Shown: positions 1 through 9,774, counted from the stretch's first letter. The stretch: DNA of 64,000 bases from Methanosarcina barkeri 3 (GCF_000970305.1 NZ_CP009517.1:1240001-1304000), one strand, 5' to 3'. Made by a program: numbers and translations. Notes: a model not told the origin generated them from the letters alone.

Positions 1-927
1 GTTTATTATTTCTTCTTTTTCTTCGACGGAAAAAAACTCAGGCGTTTCAGGTAGCCTGGCTTTTGCAAGGTTTACCAGGGACTCGGCATCTCCTTTTTTA
101 TGACTGTACCTGAGCGCGGATTGGAGAGTAATCGTTCCGACTCCACGGTATTCCCTGAAAAAATTTTCTGCATTCTTCAGGTCCAGGTGTCCTCTGAAAG
201 GCAGTGTTCCTGCTCCGAATATAATACCAGTTTGGGTGTCGAGTTCGGAATTTAGTTCGCAGATTCCGTTTATTGCGTATTTGCATGAAAGTGTGCTCGC
301 AACATGCCCGAAGGAAAGGGCAGAGTCAGACTTACCTAGAAATACCCTGAATTTCTCGGGATCTGTCCCGAAATGTCCTTTCCAGGCAAGAAGCGTGTTT
401 TCTGCAAGTTCTCTCGCATGCAGCAACGCAGGAGCATCCTCTATAAGAGGAATTATACGCGGAACCTCCATTGAGAAACCGAATTCTTTTTTTGCAAGTT
501 CACTTACGTCTACCATATGCTGCTGAGCTTCAATGATTTCCCTGACGCTGTCTGTCATGGGATGCACGAATTCGTTGATTGCCTGAATATCCGAGTATTC
601 AAGGGCATTGTAATTAGCCTCAGCAATTGACATCATAACCATAAGCTGTCTGAACCGGTTTTCCTGAACCGCACTCGGAGCCCGAGGAGTAATAAAAATG
701 TCTTTTCCTGGGATCAGGTCTGTTTCTTCTATGAATTTCGATACAATCTGGACATTCTGATGGTAGGGAGTTGCCTTCCCTTCATAATCCGGCATATACT
801 CATCACAGCCGAATACCTGTGCAGCCTCTATAGCTTCTTCCGGCTCTTCCTGCGTAGATATATATCTTGATGCCGAGTCCGGATGCTGGGTACACATTAC
901 TTTTGGAAAAACGGTTTTTCTATTCAT
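1..927 (-). CDS. ppcA: Archaeal-type phosphoenolpyruvate carboxylase (N-terminal 309 codons; runs off the window)
   Basis: Carboxylates PEP to oxaloacetate, feeding the partial TCA pathway used for biosynthesis in the cytoplasm. Reading from 927 gives MNRKTVFPKVMCTQHPDS, the typical start of the small archaeal PEPC family (about 500 residues, unrelated in length to the 900-residue bacterial enzyme), followed by an open frame to base 1, so roughly the last third is missing here. ATG at 927-925 is preceded by GTGAGGATTC, a good ribosome site. It is divergent from hcp. Fumarase at 55.6-57 kb belongs to the same carbon route. Recognition rests on the N-terminal family signature and continuous reading frame. 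Confidence 0.93.
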   Translation of the reverse strand, partial: MNRKTVFPKVMCTQHPDSASRYISTQEEPEEAIEAAQVFGCDEYMPDYEGKATPYHQNVQIVSKFIEETDLIPGKDIFITPRAPSAVQENRFRQLMVMMSIAEANYNALEYSDIQAINEFVHPMTDSVREIIEAQQHMVDVSELAKKEFGFSMEVPRIIPLIEDAPALLHARELAENTLLAWKGHFGTDPEKFRVFLGKSDSALSFGHVASTLSCKYAINGICELNSELDTQTGIIFGAGTLPFRGHLDLKNAENFFREYRGVGTITLQSALRYSHKKGDAESLVNLAKARLPETPEFFSVEEKEEIIN

Positions 928-1606
928 GAAATGAATCCTCACTGCGTACAGCTTAGACCTTAGTTTGCTGCTGAACTGATTCTTAAATTTACTATGGAAT
1001 CCGATACTGAATTTCTTACTGAACACCTTTACTGGATTTACTAATAGACTTGTAATTTTTTAGCTAATGATAATTAATTCGTTATTGTTAACCATTAATT
1101 TGGTGCAAATCGACATCGAACCATATTGTTTACTTTAAGATAAATGTTTCCGTTTACAATAGGTTGACATTTGCCTGAGATAACAAAAACCACTGCAATT
1201 ATAACAAAACTACTAAAAATTGTACCCTGAAGCCTCAGTTAAAAGAAGCTATTCCTTAAATAAACTGTAAAACAGTCACAAAGATGAAATTTAACAATCT
1301 GAGAGCCGGGAAAACAGGCTGATTGAGTATTTCTGCTCAATTGAGGAGCATGCCAAGCTTTTTCAAGGAAGAATAAAAATTGATTAAAGCGAGGGCAGGC
1401 CAATGTTCAATAAATAATATTTTTCCAGTACCTACTTCGAAACTGTCCCCTATATATTAGTTGATGTCTTCTATTTTATAGTATACGAAATATACCGGTA
1501 TCAAAAATATACTTTGTGTGGAATGTTTAAAAGAGCCTGGAAATAAATGAAATTTAAAGTTGGAATAGACAGGAAATCTCTTGATAGTTAAGTTTGAGGT
1601 GAACAA
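928..1606. other. Divergent intergenic region between ppcA and hcp
   Basis: AT-rich spacer that must hold both promoters. TATA-like stretches lie at 1451-1458 and 1473-1481, on the hcp side. Around 1310-1390 a short open stretch on the + strand reads IEYFCSIEEHAKLFQGRIKI before a stop; it has protein-like composition and may be a relic of an old gene, possibly a transposase N-terminus, but I cannot identify it. Confidence 0.4.
1492..1501. promoter_or_regulatory. Palindrome ATACCGGTAT upstream of hcp
   Basis: Perfect 10 bp palindrome flanked by AT-rich repeats, 106 bp before the hcp start and just downstream of a TATA-like stretch (1473-1481). Position fits an operator for a nitrosative or redox regulator; no regulator is identified and the palindrome alone is weak evidence. 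Confidence 0.3.
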
Positions 1607-3232
1607 ATGTTCTGTAACCAATGTCAGGAAGCGCTTAACGTGAAAGGTTGTACTAAAAACGGGGTTTGCGGCAAAAAAGGGGAAGCTGCAGATTTCCAGG
1701 ACAGACTGCTCTATGTCCTTAAAAGCATCTCGTTCTTTGACCTGAAGGCAAGGGAATATGGTCTTAACGAAGAAGCAACCGTTAGGTTTGTGCTCGACGG
1801 GTTCTTTGTCACTCTTACAAATACCAACTTTGACAAAAAGGCGATTGAATCTTATATAAAAAAAGGGTTTGAGATCCGGGATTCCATTAAGGCAAAACTG
1901 CCTCCGGGAACGCTGCCTTCCGAAAAAGACTTGCCTGCTGTGGCTACGGTTACTCAGGAAAATATAGAAAGTATGGATGCTGTCCATTCCACACAGGATG
2001 AGGACATCAGGTCTCTTCGGGAGCTCCTGACTTACGGCCTTAAAGGGCTGGCTGCTTATGCTCACCACGCTTATATCCTGGGATATAAGGATGAAGCGAT
2101 TTATGAGTTTATAGAAAAAGGACTGGTTTCGACTACGGACGATAGCATCGGTATGGATGCCTTGATTGGTCTAGTTATGGAATGCGGGCAAAAAGGTGTC
2201 TCCGTCCTTGCCTTACTAGATAAGGCAAATACCGAAACCTATGGAAACCCGGAGCCGACAGCCGTTAATATTGGCGTGAGGAACAGGCCAGGAATTCTTA
2301 TTAGCGGTCACGACCTGCGGGATCTGGAACAGCTTCTCGAGCAGACAAAGGGCACAGGAATTGATGTTTATACGCACGGGGAAATGCTTCCAGCAAATTC
2401 TTACCCTGTCTTCAAGAAATACGATAACTTCGCAGGCAATTACGGTAACGCCTGGTGGAAACAGAACGAAGAATTTGAAAAGTTCAACGGCCCAATCCTC
2501 ATGACTACTAATTGCATAATCCCCCCAAGAGAGTCATATAAAAACCGGATTTATACTACAGGGATAGTTGGGTTTGAAGGGCTTACCCATATCTACGAAA
2601 ACGAAGACGGCACAAAAGATTTCACCCCTCTAATCGAGCAGGCAAAAGCGAGCAAGCCTCCAGAGCCAATCGAAAGCGGAACCATAACCGCAGGATTTGC
2701 ACACGAGGCAGCTCTCTCGGTTGCGGATAAAATTATAGACGCCGTAAAAACCGGAAAGATCAGCAGGTTTATGGTTATGGCAGGCTGCGACGGCAGGCAG
2801 AAAGAAAGAACTTACTATACCGATTTTGCAAAGGCTCTCCCTAAAGATACAGTGATCCTGACTGCAGGCTGTGCCAAATACCGATACAATAAACTCGATC
2901 TTGGTGATATCGAAGGAATCCCAAGAGTAATCGATGCCGGGCAGTGCAATGATTCCTATTCACTTGTTGTAATAGCGCAGAAACTTGCAGAGGCTTTCGG
3001 GCTTGAGGATATAAATGACCTTCCTGTCTCATACAATATAGCCTGGTACGAGCAAAAAGCCGTGCTTGTGCTGCTCGCCCTGTTGAGCCTCGGTGTAAAG
3101 AATATCACACTCGGTCCGACACTTCCAGCTTTCCTCTCCCCTAATGTTGTTAAAGTACTGGTTGAAAATTTCAGTCTCAGACCTAATACAACTGTCGAAG
3201 AGGATATGAAAGTACTTCTTAAACAGGCCTGA
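1607..3232 (+). CDS. hcp: Hydroxylamine reductase / hybrid-cluster protein, class I
   Basis: 541 residues. Hybrid-cluster proteins hold a cubane and a hybrid Fe-S-O cluster and act in NO/hydroxylamine detoxification or protein S-nitrosylation chemistry in anaerobes. The N-terminus carries C3-x2-C6-x8-C15-x5-C21, the class I cubane ligand pattern of strict anaerobes and archaea. Further ligands occur in the C-terminal half (e.g. MAGCDGR, TAGCAKY, DAGQCND). Length is right for class I. ATG 1607 follows GAGGTGAACAA, a clear ribosome site. Single gene with its own long upstream region; followed by a weak hairpin and then a repeat-filled gap. Confidence 0.96.
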   Translation: MFCNQCQEALNVKGCTKNGVCGKKGEAADFQDRLLYVLKSISFFDLKAREYGLNEEATVRFVLDGFFVTLTNTNFDKKAIESYIKKGFEIRDSIKAKLPPGTLPSEKDLPAVATVTQENIESMDAVHSTQDEDIRSLRELLTYGLKGLAAYAHHAYILGYKDEAIYEFIEKGLVSTTDDSIGMDALIGLVMECGQKGVSVLALLDKANTETYGNPEPTAVNIGVRNRPGILISGHDLRDLEQLLEQTKGTGIDVYTHGEMLPANSYPVFKKYDNFAGNYGNAWWKQNEEFEKFNGPILMTTNCIIPPRESYKNRIYTTGIVGFEGLTHIYENEDGTKDFTPLIEQAKASKPPEPIESGTITAGFAHEAALSVADKIIDAVKTGKISRFMVMAGCDGRQKERTYYTDFAKALPKDTVILTAGCAKYRYNKLDLGDIEGIPRVIDAGQCNDSYSLVVIAQKLAEAFGLEDINDLPVSYNIAWYEQKAVLVLLALLSLGVKNITLGPTLPAFLSPNVVKVLVENFSLRPNTTVEEDMKVLLKQA

Positions 3233-3277
3233 AACCAGGCAGCTAGAAAAGCGAGCCTTTTAAATCGTTTTGATTGA

Positions 3278-3296
3278 AAACTTTTAAGAAAAGTTT
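3278..3296 (+). terminator. Possible hairpin terminator after hcp
   Basis: AAACTTTT-AAG-AAAAGTTT forms a perfect 8 bp stem 46 bp after the hcp stop. It is AT-only apart from one pair and has no strong T tract, so a role in 3' end formation is only possible. Confidence 0.3.
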
Positions 3297-3500
3297 GATG
3301 AAAACAGAAAAATAGGGCAATGTTTGAGTTCTATAGCCTTATCCCTGCCCTTCTGAACGCAAATAGATGAGGTACATATCGCAATAGTTGGAACTTGTCC
3401 TTTTTTCGTTATTGAGTTTCATAGCATATTAACTGCTGGTTTTAACAGAAATTCAAAATAAAGTTGGAGATATGAGTTTATTTGGAATGTGCTTTTAAAT

Positions 3501-3604
3501 AAATCTATTAAAAGATAATTTTAAAGAAATCTATTAAAAGATAATTTTAAAGAAATCTATTAAAAGATAATTTTAAAGAAATCTATTAAAAGACAATTTT
3601 AAAG
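3501..3604. repeat. 26 bp tandem repeat, four copies
   Basis: Four head-to-tail copies starting AAATCTATTAAAAGA, at 3501, 3527, 3553 and 3579; the last differs by one base (GAT to GAC). It lies in the 886 bp gap between hcp and the convergent universal stress gene. No credible gene in the gap; short open frames there overlap the stress gene antisense. Confidence 0.9.
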
Positions 3605-4118
3605 AGCTGTGTCAAATAGATACATTTAAAGAAATATATCAAATTAGATAAGGAGTTTTAAAAGCTAATCTGAAATACTTGAGTTAAAAATTCTTCAAGA
3701 GAGTAAAGTTTATTTGGTGTTAAAAGTATAGGTGAAGTTTCCTGAGGCTTACTCATTAATGTTTACTCTCTTAAACTTAAGATAAATCAACAAAATTCCA
3801 ACGAAAGTTCCTAAAATTAAATATTTTATAATCTTTTTTGATTTTTCCACGGTCATCATCCCCAATTTCCGTGTTTAGTAAATATGTCGTGCACATATTA
3901 CAAACTTTCTATAGATATTTCCAATAGCTATTGTTTAGTCTTATTGGCATTTATATACTTAAAACATGGATATTTTATACTCGAATTCAGATATGATGTA
4001 GGTTATGAATTTGGAAAGAAAGTTTTTGAATTGAGATGGAGAGGACGGATAATAAGAAAGAAGCCTGAAAAAAAGCAAAATTTAAAGGTTAAAAATTATA
4101 GTTTACTTGAGTTCAGCC

Positions 4119-4592
4119 TCATGCTTTATGTTTTTTCCTTACAACCACAACAGGAACTTTTGAGTACCGAACCACATTTCCAGCAACGCTGCCTAAAAGC
4201 AGCCGTTCAATTCCTGTTCTGCCAAGAGTACCCATAACAATAATATCCATTCCGTTTTCCTCGGCATAATGAATAAGTTCATCTACAGGAACTCCTTCAA
4301 GCACGATGGACTCCACATTGATTCCTTTTTTCTCTCCTAAACCTTTTACATAATCTACAGCCTGTTGAGCCTGGATTTCCAATCCTTCATATATCAACTC
4401 CCAATTAGGACTCACACCAGTAGAAGAAAGATAATCCATATACATAGACAAGGAAGTATTTGACACCACACAGACTGCAAAAACCGTCCCTCCACTCAAT
4501 CGAGCAAGTCCTATTCCTTTTTCGGCAGCTAGCCCGGAGTAGTCTGAGCCGTCGGTTGCAATCATTATTTTCTTAAAATTAACAGTTGCCAT
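4119..4592 (-). CDS. Universal stress protein (UspA family)
   Basis: 157 residues, one Usp domain. Begins FKKIMIATDGSDYS, the usual first strand and loop, and ends with GTLGRTGIERLLLGSVAGNV, the G-x2-G-x9-G(S/T) loop of ATP-binding UspA proteins, followed by the PVVVV strand. Probably a soluble ATP-binding dimer in stress response; the ligand and partner cannot be told from sequence. Stands alone and is convergent with hcp across a repeat-rich gap. Confidence 0.92.
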   Translation of the reverse strand: MATVNFKKIMIATDGSDYSGLAAEKGIGLARLSGGTVFAVCVVSNTSLSMYMDYLSSTGVSPNWELIYEGLEIQAQQAVDYVKGLGEKKGINVESIVLEGVPVDELIHYAEENGMDIIVMGTLGRTGIERLLLGSVAGNVVRYSKVPVVVVRKKHKA

Positions 4593-4887
4593 GAAAACTC
4601 AATCATATTATGAGTCTGTCCTAAAACCTATTTGCTTCTTCATCATAATTTTTCAGGATCATTTTAGTAATTAGCTATTCAACTGACTGTTCCGAATACC
4701 AAATTCAAAAATCAAATTTTAAGTTTCAGAATAGACTTATCAAATATTCAGTAGGAAAAAATATTATCATTGAAGACGATTTTTACATATTCTTATTTTT
4801 TGCATTATTTATTTGTTTTCGCATAAGTAAGAACATGAACTTTCATTAATTGTTTTTGTGTTTTGTAGACATACAAAGAGGGAAACT

Positions 4888-5559
4888 ATGAAAGTAGTTG
4901 GTATACTGTCAAGCCCACGAGGCAAAAAGAGTAACACTCTAAAACTAATGGATGCAGCCCTCCAAGGAGCTGCAGAGGCAGAAGCTGAAGTTGAAGCTAT
5001 TGACATTGCAAAGTTGAAGATCAAATATTGTATTGCATGTGATTCGTGTCATGAGAAAGGTGAATGCACAATAAAAGATGACTTCAATTTAGTAATGGGA
5101 AAACTACTAGCTGCAGACGGAATTATCTTGAGTAGCCCTAACTACATAACAAATGTTACAGCACAACTCAAGACACTGTTTGATAGAAGTCCACTCATGG
5201 TTCATGAACAGCTCTTTGAAGGGAAATATGGTTTTTCATTGACTACAGCAGGTAGTCGTGAAGTCGATTTTGTACTTGATATTATGAACAACTACATGAA
5301 AATCTGCGGGGGCAATACCATCGGGGGAGTTGGCTGTGCAATGTCGCAGGGCCCTTCAGCATTGGAAGCAGCTATTGAAAAATCTCGTGAAATGGGAAAA
5401 GACCTTGTTAAATCAATAAACGAGAAAAGGCAATATCCTGAACAGGAAGCTGCACAGAAAACCTGGAGAGAGCGGTTCAAGTATGTCCTTCTTGCCAATA
5501 AAGACCACTGGACGCATAACTGCGATTACTGGATGGAAAAAGGCTGGATTCAAAAATAA
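4888..5559 (+). CDS. Iron-sulfur flavoprotein-like NAD(P)H-dependent FMN reductase
   Basis: 224 residues from ATG 4888, which follows AGAGGGAAACT; an upstream in-frame TTG would add ten poorly conserved residues. The N-terminus KVVGILSSPRGKKSNT is the FMN phosphate-binding loop of the flavodoxin-like reductases. A compact cysteine motif CIACDSCHEKGEC (C-x2-C-x2-C-x5-C) matches the 4Fe-4S ligand spacing of Methanosarcina iron-sulfur flavoprotein. A role in two-electron reduction of oxygen, peroxide or a small thiol carrier is known for that family; here it is inference. First gene of a probable two-gene unit with the DUF169 protein about 20 bp downstream. Confidence 0.85.
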   Translation: MKVVGILSSPRGKKSNTLKLMDAALQGAAEAEAEVEAIDIAKLKIKYCIACDSCHEKGECTIKDDFNLVMGKLLAADGIILSSPNYITNVTAQLKTLFDRSPLMVHEQLFEGKYGFSLTTAGSREVDFVLDIMNNYMKICGGNTIGGVGCAMSQGPSALEAAIEKSREMGKDLVKSINEKRQYPEQEAAQKTWRERFKYVLLANKDHWTHNCDYWMEKGWIQK

Positions 5560-5579
5560 CCTTCTTTGAGGGTGATTGT

Positions 5580-6386
5580 ATAACATCAACAAATCTATTA
5601 AGTGTTAAGGAATTGGGGAATAAGCTTACTGAAGCTGGCAGATTAAAACTGCGTCCTCTATGTATTTACGATACGGATGAAATTCCTGAAGACGCAGTTC
5701 CGTCATACACTGTAGACCGCTGTGTAGCAAAGGCGATTTATGCATCAGCTCTCTTTGAAGAGACGCCTCCGGTCTATATTGAAGCAGGTCATGAACAGTG
5801 TTGTGCCGGTGGGATGACCTGGATGGGGTTAGCGGAACCGCACCCGAAGCTTAAATACTTCGTAACTGTGGGCACACCTGATTTCCATGGAGGTGCTGCC
5901 GAACATTTAAAAGCAACTCCTGAGCTATTCGATGAGCAGAGAAAGAGAGCAGGAGAAATCCTTCCACATGGAAAATACACAGTCATTGCTCCGTGTACTC
6001 ACAATCCGGTACCTGAAACTGTCAGGTCTTTTATTGTCTTTGCAGGCAGCGAGCAGATCAGGAACCTCTGCGGGCTGGCGCAGTTCAATAGCTCTGAGCC
6101 CTTTTTCAAAACCGTGATACCCGGAGGACCCATTTGCGCTACGATGATCGCTTTCCCGGCAGGCATGGCAGAAAATGCACCGAAAGACTCAGCTTATGTC
6201 GGCCCTGTTGATCCTACAGGAAACCCCTGGCTGCCTCCAGAATTGATGATAATGGGTATTCCTTCGAGTTTGGCACAGCAAATGGGAGCCGACTTTGAGG
6301 AATCCTTTATCTGCAAGCGGAGCAAAATCGCATATCCTGAGAATCGTATAGCTATTAATCCATATATGAAGGTCATAGAGAAATGA
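5580..6386 (+). CDS. DUF169 family protein, probable AUA start
   Basis: About 268 residues. Recognised as DUF169 from the C-terminal half (GGPICATMIAFP, then PVDPTGN and MIMGIPSS) and the early LKLRPLCIYDTDEIPE segment. Function of the family is unknown; cysteines in CCAGGMTW and ICATM could hold a cofactor. Start: the only ATG/GTG/TTG-type choice downstream is TTG 5613, but the frame is open upstream and a strong ribosome site GAGGGTGAT (5568-5576) points to ATA 5580 in the same register used by other genes here. That start restores TSTNLLSVKELGNKL, a helix plausible for the family. Follows the flavoprotein gene by 20 bp, so probably co-transcribed and functionally linked to its redox chemistry. 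Confidence 0.85.
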   Translation: MTSTNLLSVKELGNKLTEAGRLKLRPLCIYDTDEIPEDAVPSYTVDRCVAKAIYASALFEETPPVYIEAGHEQCCAGGMTWMGLAEPHPKLKYFVTVGTPDFHGGAAEHLKATPELFDEQRKRAGEILPHGKYTVIAPCTHNPVPETVRSFIVFAGSEQIRNLCGLAQFNSSEPFFKTVIPGGPICATMIAFPAGMAENAPKDSAYVGPVDPTGNPWLPPELMIMGIPSSLAQQMGADFEESFICKRSKIAYPENRIAINPYMKVIEK

Positions 6387-6838
6387 TAATACACAGGGAA
6401 CGGATTTTAGACTACAGAGTGTAAATTTTGAATAACAGATAATAAAATACTCAAGTTGCGAACCAGATATTTGAAAGCTGCTGAACAAATACCAACATAA
6501 GCATCAACCAGCTAACTGTCTGGCAATTTTCTCAGTAATTTATTATTTTCGTGAAAAAAGAGAGTTTTAGCTAGAAGTTCACCTTTTATTTAGCTTACCT
6601 TTTATTGCCTTTAGAGACTCAGGCTTCTCCGGCAATTGTCTAACCCGTTTCATGTCAGACAATACTTTCAAAAATTATGAGAATTTCCCTTTCCTACCCT
6701 AAACCACTTTCTTACTCTGATCCATTTTTCGATCCTAAACTTTTTACTTCCCTAAACTATTTTTCGATCCTAAACTTTTTATTTGTCTAATCTATTTTTC
6801 TACCCTAAACAACTTTTTATCCTTGGATTTTACCTACC
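6387..6838. other. Intergenic spacer with degenerate CTAAAC...TTTT repeats
   Basis: Between the convergent DUF169 and DUF4405 genes. From about 6695 to 6830 imperfect units of the form CCTAAAC-TTTTT recur five or six times with spacing near 30-35 bp. No coding potential seen. Confidence 0.5.
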
Positions 6839-7363
6839 TCAGTCTACAGGCATATAGTTTGCTTCGATAACTTCACCCTCTTTCATCTCTCTTTGTATAC
6901 TGAATAAGCTCCTTGTGGTGAATATTATCCATCTCCAATGGAGTGCAATGTGAGCAACAAAGAAAAACAGCATAAGGATTCCGATTTTATCATGAATAAG
7001 CCTCAAGATTGGGCCTGCTGCATGGTGGTTGAAAAACATTATAAAACCTGAATAACCAACTAAAGCAAATTGAACGAAAAATGCCAAGTCCACAAAATAG
7101 TTAAGCTTTGTTTTTTTTGTCTCTTTTATTTGTCCTTCTTTTCTGAAAAGATTCTTTGTGCGAAGTAATATCCATCTCCAGTGCAGTGTAACATGAACGA
7201 CAAAGAAAAGAAGCATCAGAACCCCAACTTTATCATGGATCAGTCTTAAGATCGGACCTGCTGCACGGTGATTAAAATACATTATAAGACCTGAATAACC
7301 GACTAAGACAAATTGAACAAAAAATGCCAAGTCTAATAGATAGTTGAGCTTTATTTTTTTCAT
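6839..7363 (-). CDS. Internally duplicated DUF4405-type membrane protein
   Basis: 174 residues made of two near-identical halves (about 1-80 and 86-165). Each half has LNY-DLAFFVQF-LVGYSG, NH-AAGPILRLIHDK, a second hydrophobic helix, and H-(V/I)-LHWRWI. That is two membrane helices per half with three or four conserved histidines (NH, IHDK, VH, LHWRW), the layout of DUF4405 proteins related to cytochrome-b-like membrane domains. Heme binding is plausible but not shown. A very strong ribosome site GGAGGGAGGAA precedes ATG 7363. Monocistronic by context. Confidence 0.82.
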   Translation of the reverse strand: MKKIKLNYLLDLAFFVQFVLVGYSGLIMYFNHRAAGPILRLIHDKVGVLMLLFFVVHVTLHWRWILLRTKNLFRKEGQIKETKKTKLNYFVDLAFFVQFALVGYSGFIMFFNHHAAGPILRLIHDKIGILMLFFFVAHIALHWRWIIFTTRSLFSIQREMKEGEVIEANYMPVD

Positions 7364-7853
7364 TTCCTCCCTCCATTTTGATGTTTATAGCTACACTATT
7401 GTAAGATTCTTAATTTCAATTCATTTTATTAATTTTCATTGATGATCTTGTTACATCAATCATCCACTACAGCAGTTTTGCTGATTTCCGGCGAATACTG
7501 CACTCTCCCGAATTGGCAGAAAAAGAAATAAAGATACTTGCAAAAAATGAAGGTAAAAAAGGACTTACTTTTTATTTAAAAATGAAATAAACCATTTGTT
7601 TTCGAATAAAACTTAATTATGGAATATTAATTTTAATTAGAGACCTTTAACCTATATTTGTTAATTGTCTATGTAATAAGAACTAAACATGCAAGGGAAG
7701 GTAAAAAAACTGTCCTGTAGCTGAAGTACTCCAAGAATTATGGCAAAATCATGTTTATTCCTGTTAAGCACCCAATATCCTCTTTCCTGAATGCAGGATT
7801 CCCTACGTTATGTCTTCACATATTAAACTTTTGAAAATAGATCCTGATGAGCC

Positions 7854-7926
7854 GTTCCAGTTTTAGATGTTCCAGTTTTAGATGTTCCAATTTTAGATGT
7901 TCAATTTTAGACGTTCAATTTTAGAT
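7854..7926. repeat. 14-15 bp tandem repeat, five copies
   Basis: Five consecutive copies of GTTCCAGTTTTAGAT; the last two have lost one C (14 bp). Related degenerate GTTC units continue to about 7950. Confidence 0.88.
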
Positions 7927-8323
7927 GTTCTGTTTAGCTGTTCCACTTTCAAGCATATCCTGCTGGCTCTGTTAAGAGTTTAAAAAACCTTATAAGTCTC
8001 GAAGAGTTCTTTCCTCTCAATGTCAGGTGAAATTCCTGAGACCGGGTCAAAACACTGAAAAAATAATCTAAACTTTAGTTTTGTCGGTGGAAATGGACTT
8101 AATGGCAGGTTTGAAGGATCTTTTGAGAAATTCCCAGCAGATAATACTTTACTGAGATTTAATTTTTTATTTAATATCTGATTAAAGATTAAACTTAACA
8201 AAAAACCTGTAGAAAAGCTTCATTGATAAGTTAGTTCTGTATATCTCCTGTTTTTGCTAAGTATGCTTTTATTATTAAACTCCAATGAAGGAGATGACTG
8301 CCTTCTCCTGGAAACTGAAAAGT

Positions 8324-8600
8324 AAGGCATCTGTCAGATGCAGAAGCCTTAACCTTAGAGAATTCAATGGGAAATAAACTGATAGAGATAGGATACCTCG
8401 CCACTCTTAGGAACTCTTAAATCAGCACAAAAGTTCTCCCATTTGAAAAGTGATAGAAGGAAGCAGTCAAACCTGCACTCCAGAAAATGAGGCACTGTAC
8501 ATTTTACAGTGTCTCAAAACACGGAGCGGCTATCAACCCCTACTCCAAATGTGAGGCACTTCGCATCTTGCAGGTGCCTCAAAAACGTAGACTGCTATTA
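8324..8600. repeat. Cluster of three stem-loops, two of them direct repeats
   Basis: Stem A 8324-8350 has palindromic core GCATCTGTCAGATGC inside AAGGC...GCCTT. Stem B 8489-8515 pairs GAGGCACTGTA with TACAGTGTCTC (one G-T). Stem C 8553-8580 pairs GAGGCAC with GTGCCTC. B and C also share flanks (ACTCCA before; TCAAAA-ACG-AG--GCTAT after), so they are two copies of a roughly 64 bp unit. They lie 170-450 bp upstream of the ABC transporter ATPase. Could be REP-like elements or leader RNA structures; not a known family to me. Confidence 0.7.
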
Positions 8601-8768
8601 TGTTACTAATCCTGCAATTCTAGAAGGATAATAAAATAGCAGTAAACCTAAATAACAGTATGATAAATATTAATATGTGCCTTTAGATTAGATGTTTCAG
8701 GTAGAATACGGACAAAATAGAAATTAGTCCGATAACGCTGAAGCATGGATATAGTTTAGAGGGTATGT

Positions 8769-9677
8769 ATGACACTTATCAAGATTATAGAGACATTTAA
8801 AAAGAAATTAAATGCCTCATACGTTTTAAAGTCGCTTGAGAAAGCAGCAGATTTCTACGGCGAATCGGACAATGATTCCGAAATAAATAATCCAGGGGTG
8901 ATCACGAAAAACAGCCCGTATGGCGGTCCAGCTCGTAATTTTGCTAAAAATTTGGGTTCAGAAAATACCTCCAGGAATGGGGAGGTTCCACTTATCAAAC
9001 TGACTAATGTCTGGAAAATTTATCAGATGGGGGAAATTGAGTTTGCAGCCCTGAAAGGAATAAACCTGGAAATTTACGAAGGGGAATTTCTGATAATTCT
9101 CGGGCCCAGCGGAAGTGGGAAAAGCACGCTTATGAATTTGCTAGGCTGCCTGGATATACCATCAAAAGGCACGGTTTGCCTGAATTCGAAGGACATCTCA
9201 GAATTGAACGAATCGGAACTCGCCGTTGTCCGAGGACAGATGATTGGTTTCATATTCCAGAGCTTCAACCTTCTTCCAACTCTGAACACTGAAGAAAACG
9301 TGCTTTTACCTATGGAATTTCAGGAAGAAAATCGACAAATTGCCCGACAAAAAGCCTCATATCTGCTTGAAATCGTCGGACTTTCAGATAAGAAAAAGAA
9401 CCTTCCCTCCCAGCTTTCCGGCGGGCAGAAGCAGAGAGTTGCAATAGCCCGTTCTCTGGCTGTAAACCCGCCTATAATCCTTGCAGATGAACCTACAGGA
9501 AACCTTGATACCAAGACTGGAGATTACATTTTAGAGTTTCTTGATGGACTGCAGAAAAGTGAAGGTAAGACTATTATTATTGTTACCCATGACCTTGAAC
9601 TTGTAAAATATGCAACAAGAATCGTGTACATAAGAGATGGTGAGATTGAAAAAATCGAGACATGCAAGGAAAAGTAA
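8769..9677 (+). CDS. ABC transporter ATP-binding protein (MacB/LolD type) with N-terminal extension
   Basis: 302 residues; the ABC domain occupies about 73-300 with Walker A GPSGSGKS (112-119), Q-loop [10 protein letters not shown], signature LSGGQKQR, Walker [13 protein letters not shown] and switch VTHD. This is the MacB/LolD-like subfamily that pairs with FtsX-type permeases. The first 70 residues are an unusual hydrophilic extension (starting [18 protein letters not shown]) not normal for the roughly 230-residue family; ATG 8769 is preceded by GAGGGTATGT, supporting it as real. First gene of a three-gene cassette with the surface protein (9800) and permease (11316). Substrate unknown. Confidence 0.93.
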   Translation: MTLIKIIETFKKKLNASYVLKSLEKAADFYGESDNDSEINNPGVITKNSPYGGPARNFAKNLGSENTSRNGEVPLIKLTNVWKIYQMGEIEFAALKGINLEIYEGEFLIILGPSGSGKSTLMNLLGCLDIPSKGTVCLNSKDISELNESELAVVRGQMIGFIFQSFNLLPTLNTEENVLLPMEFQEENRQIARQKASYLLEIVGLSDKKKNLPSQLSGGQKQRVAIARSLAVNPPIILADEPTGNLDTKTGDYILEFLDGLQKSEGKTIIIVTHDLELVKYATRIVYIRDGEIEKIETCKEK

Positions 9678-9679
9678 TG

Positions 9680-9774
9680 AGGTATGAAAAAAGAACCAAT
9701 ACGAAAAAGAATCGGTATGAAAAAACCAATTATGAAAAAACCAATTATGAAAAATAACGAGGTATGAAAAATGA
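9680..9774. repeat. Degenerate tandem repeats between ATPase and surface-protein genes
   Basis: Short repeats of the form GGTATGAAAAA-CCAATTATGAAAAA recur through the 120 bp gap. Each unit contains ATG with a weak purine run, but all frames close quickly; the real start is at 9800. Confidence 0.7.

Larger units (their letters stand above)
7364..8768. other. 1.4 kb gene-poor spacer with relics, tandem repeat and stem-loops
   Basis: Holds no gene I can support. A + strand frame about 7442-7590 (ends EKEIKILAKNEGKKGLTFYL before a stop) looks protein-like without a start and could be a gene fragment. The tandem repeat at 7854-7926 and the hairpin set at 8324-8600 are listed separately. The final 170 bp before 8769 should contain the promoter of the ABC cassette. 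Confidence 0.5.

Noticed and set aside
1457-2068. 203-codon frame antisense to hcp
   Set aside because: Shadow of the well-supported hcp frame; no family similarity.
3884-4237. 117-codon + strand frame
   Set aside because: Overlaps the 3' end of the universal stress gene antisense and has no ribosome site or family features.
7980-8201. 73-codon minus strand frame in the large spacer
   Set aside because: Protein-like in places but no ribosome site, no recognisable domain and no neighbours; treated as possible decayed DNA.
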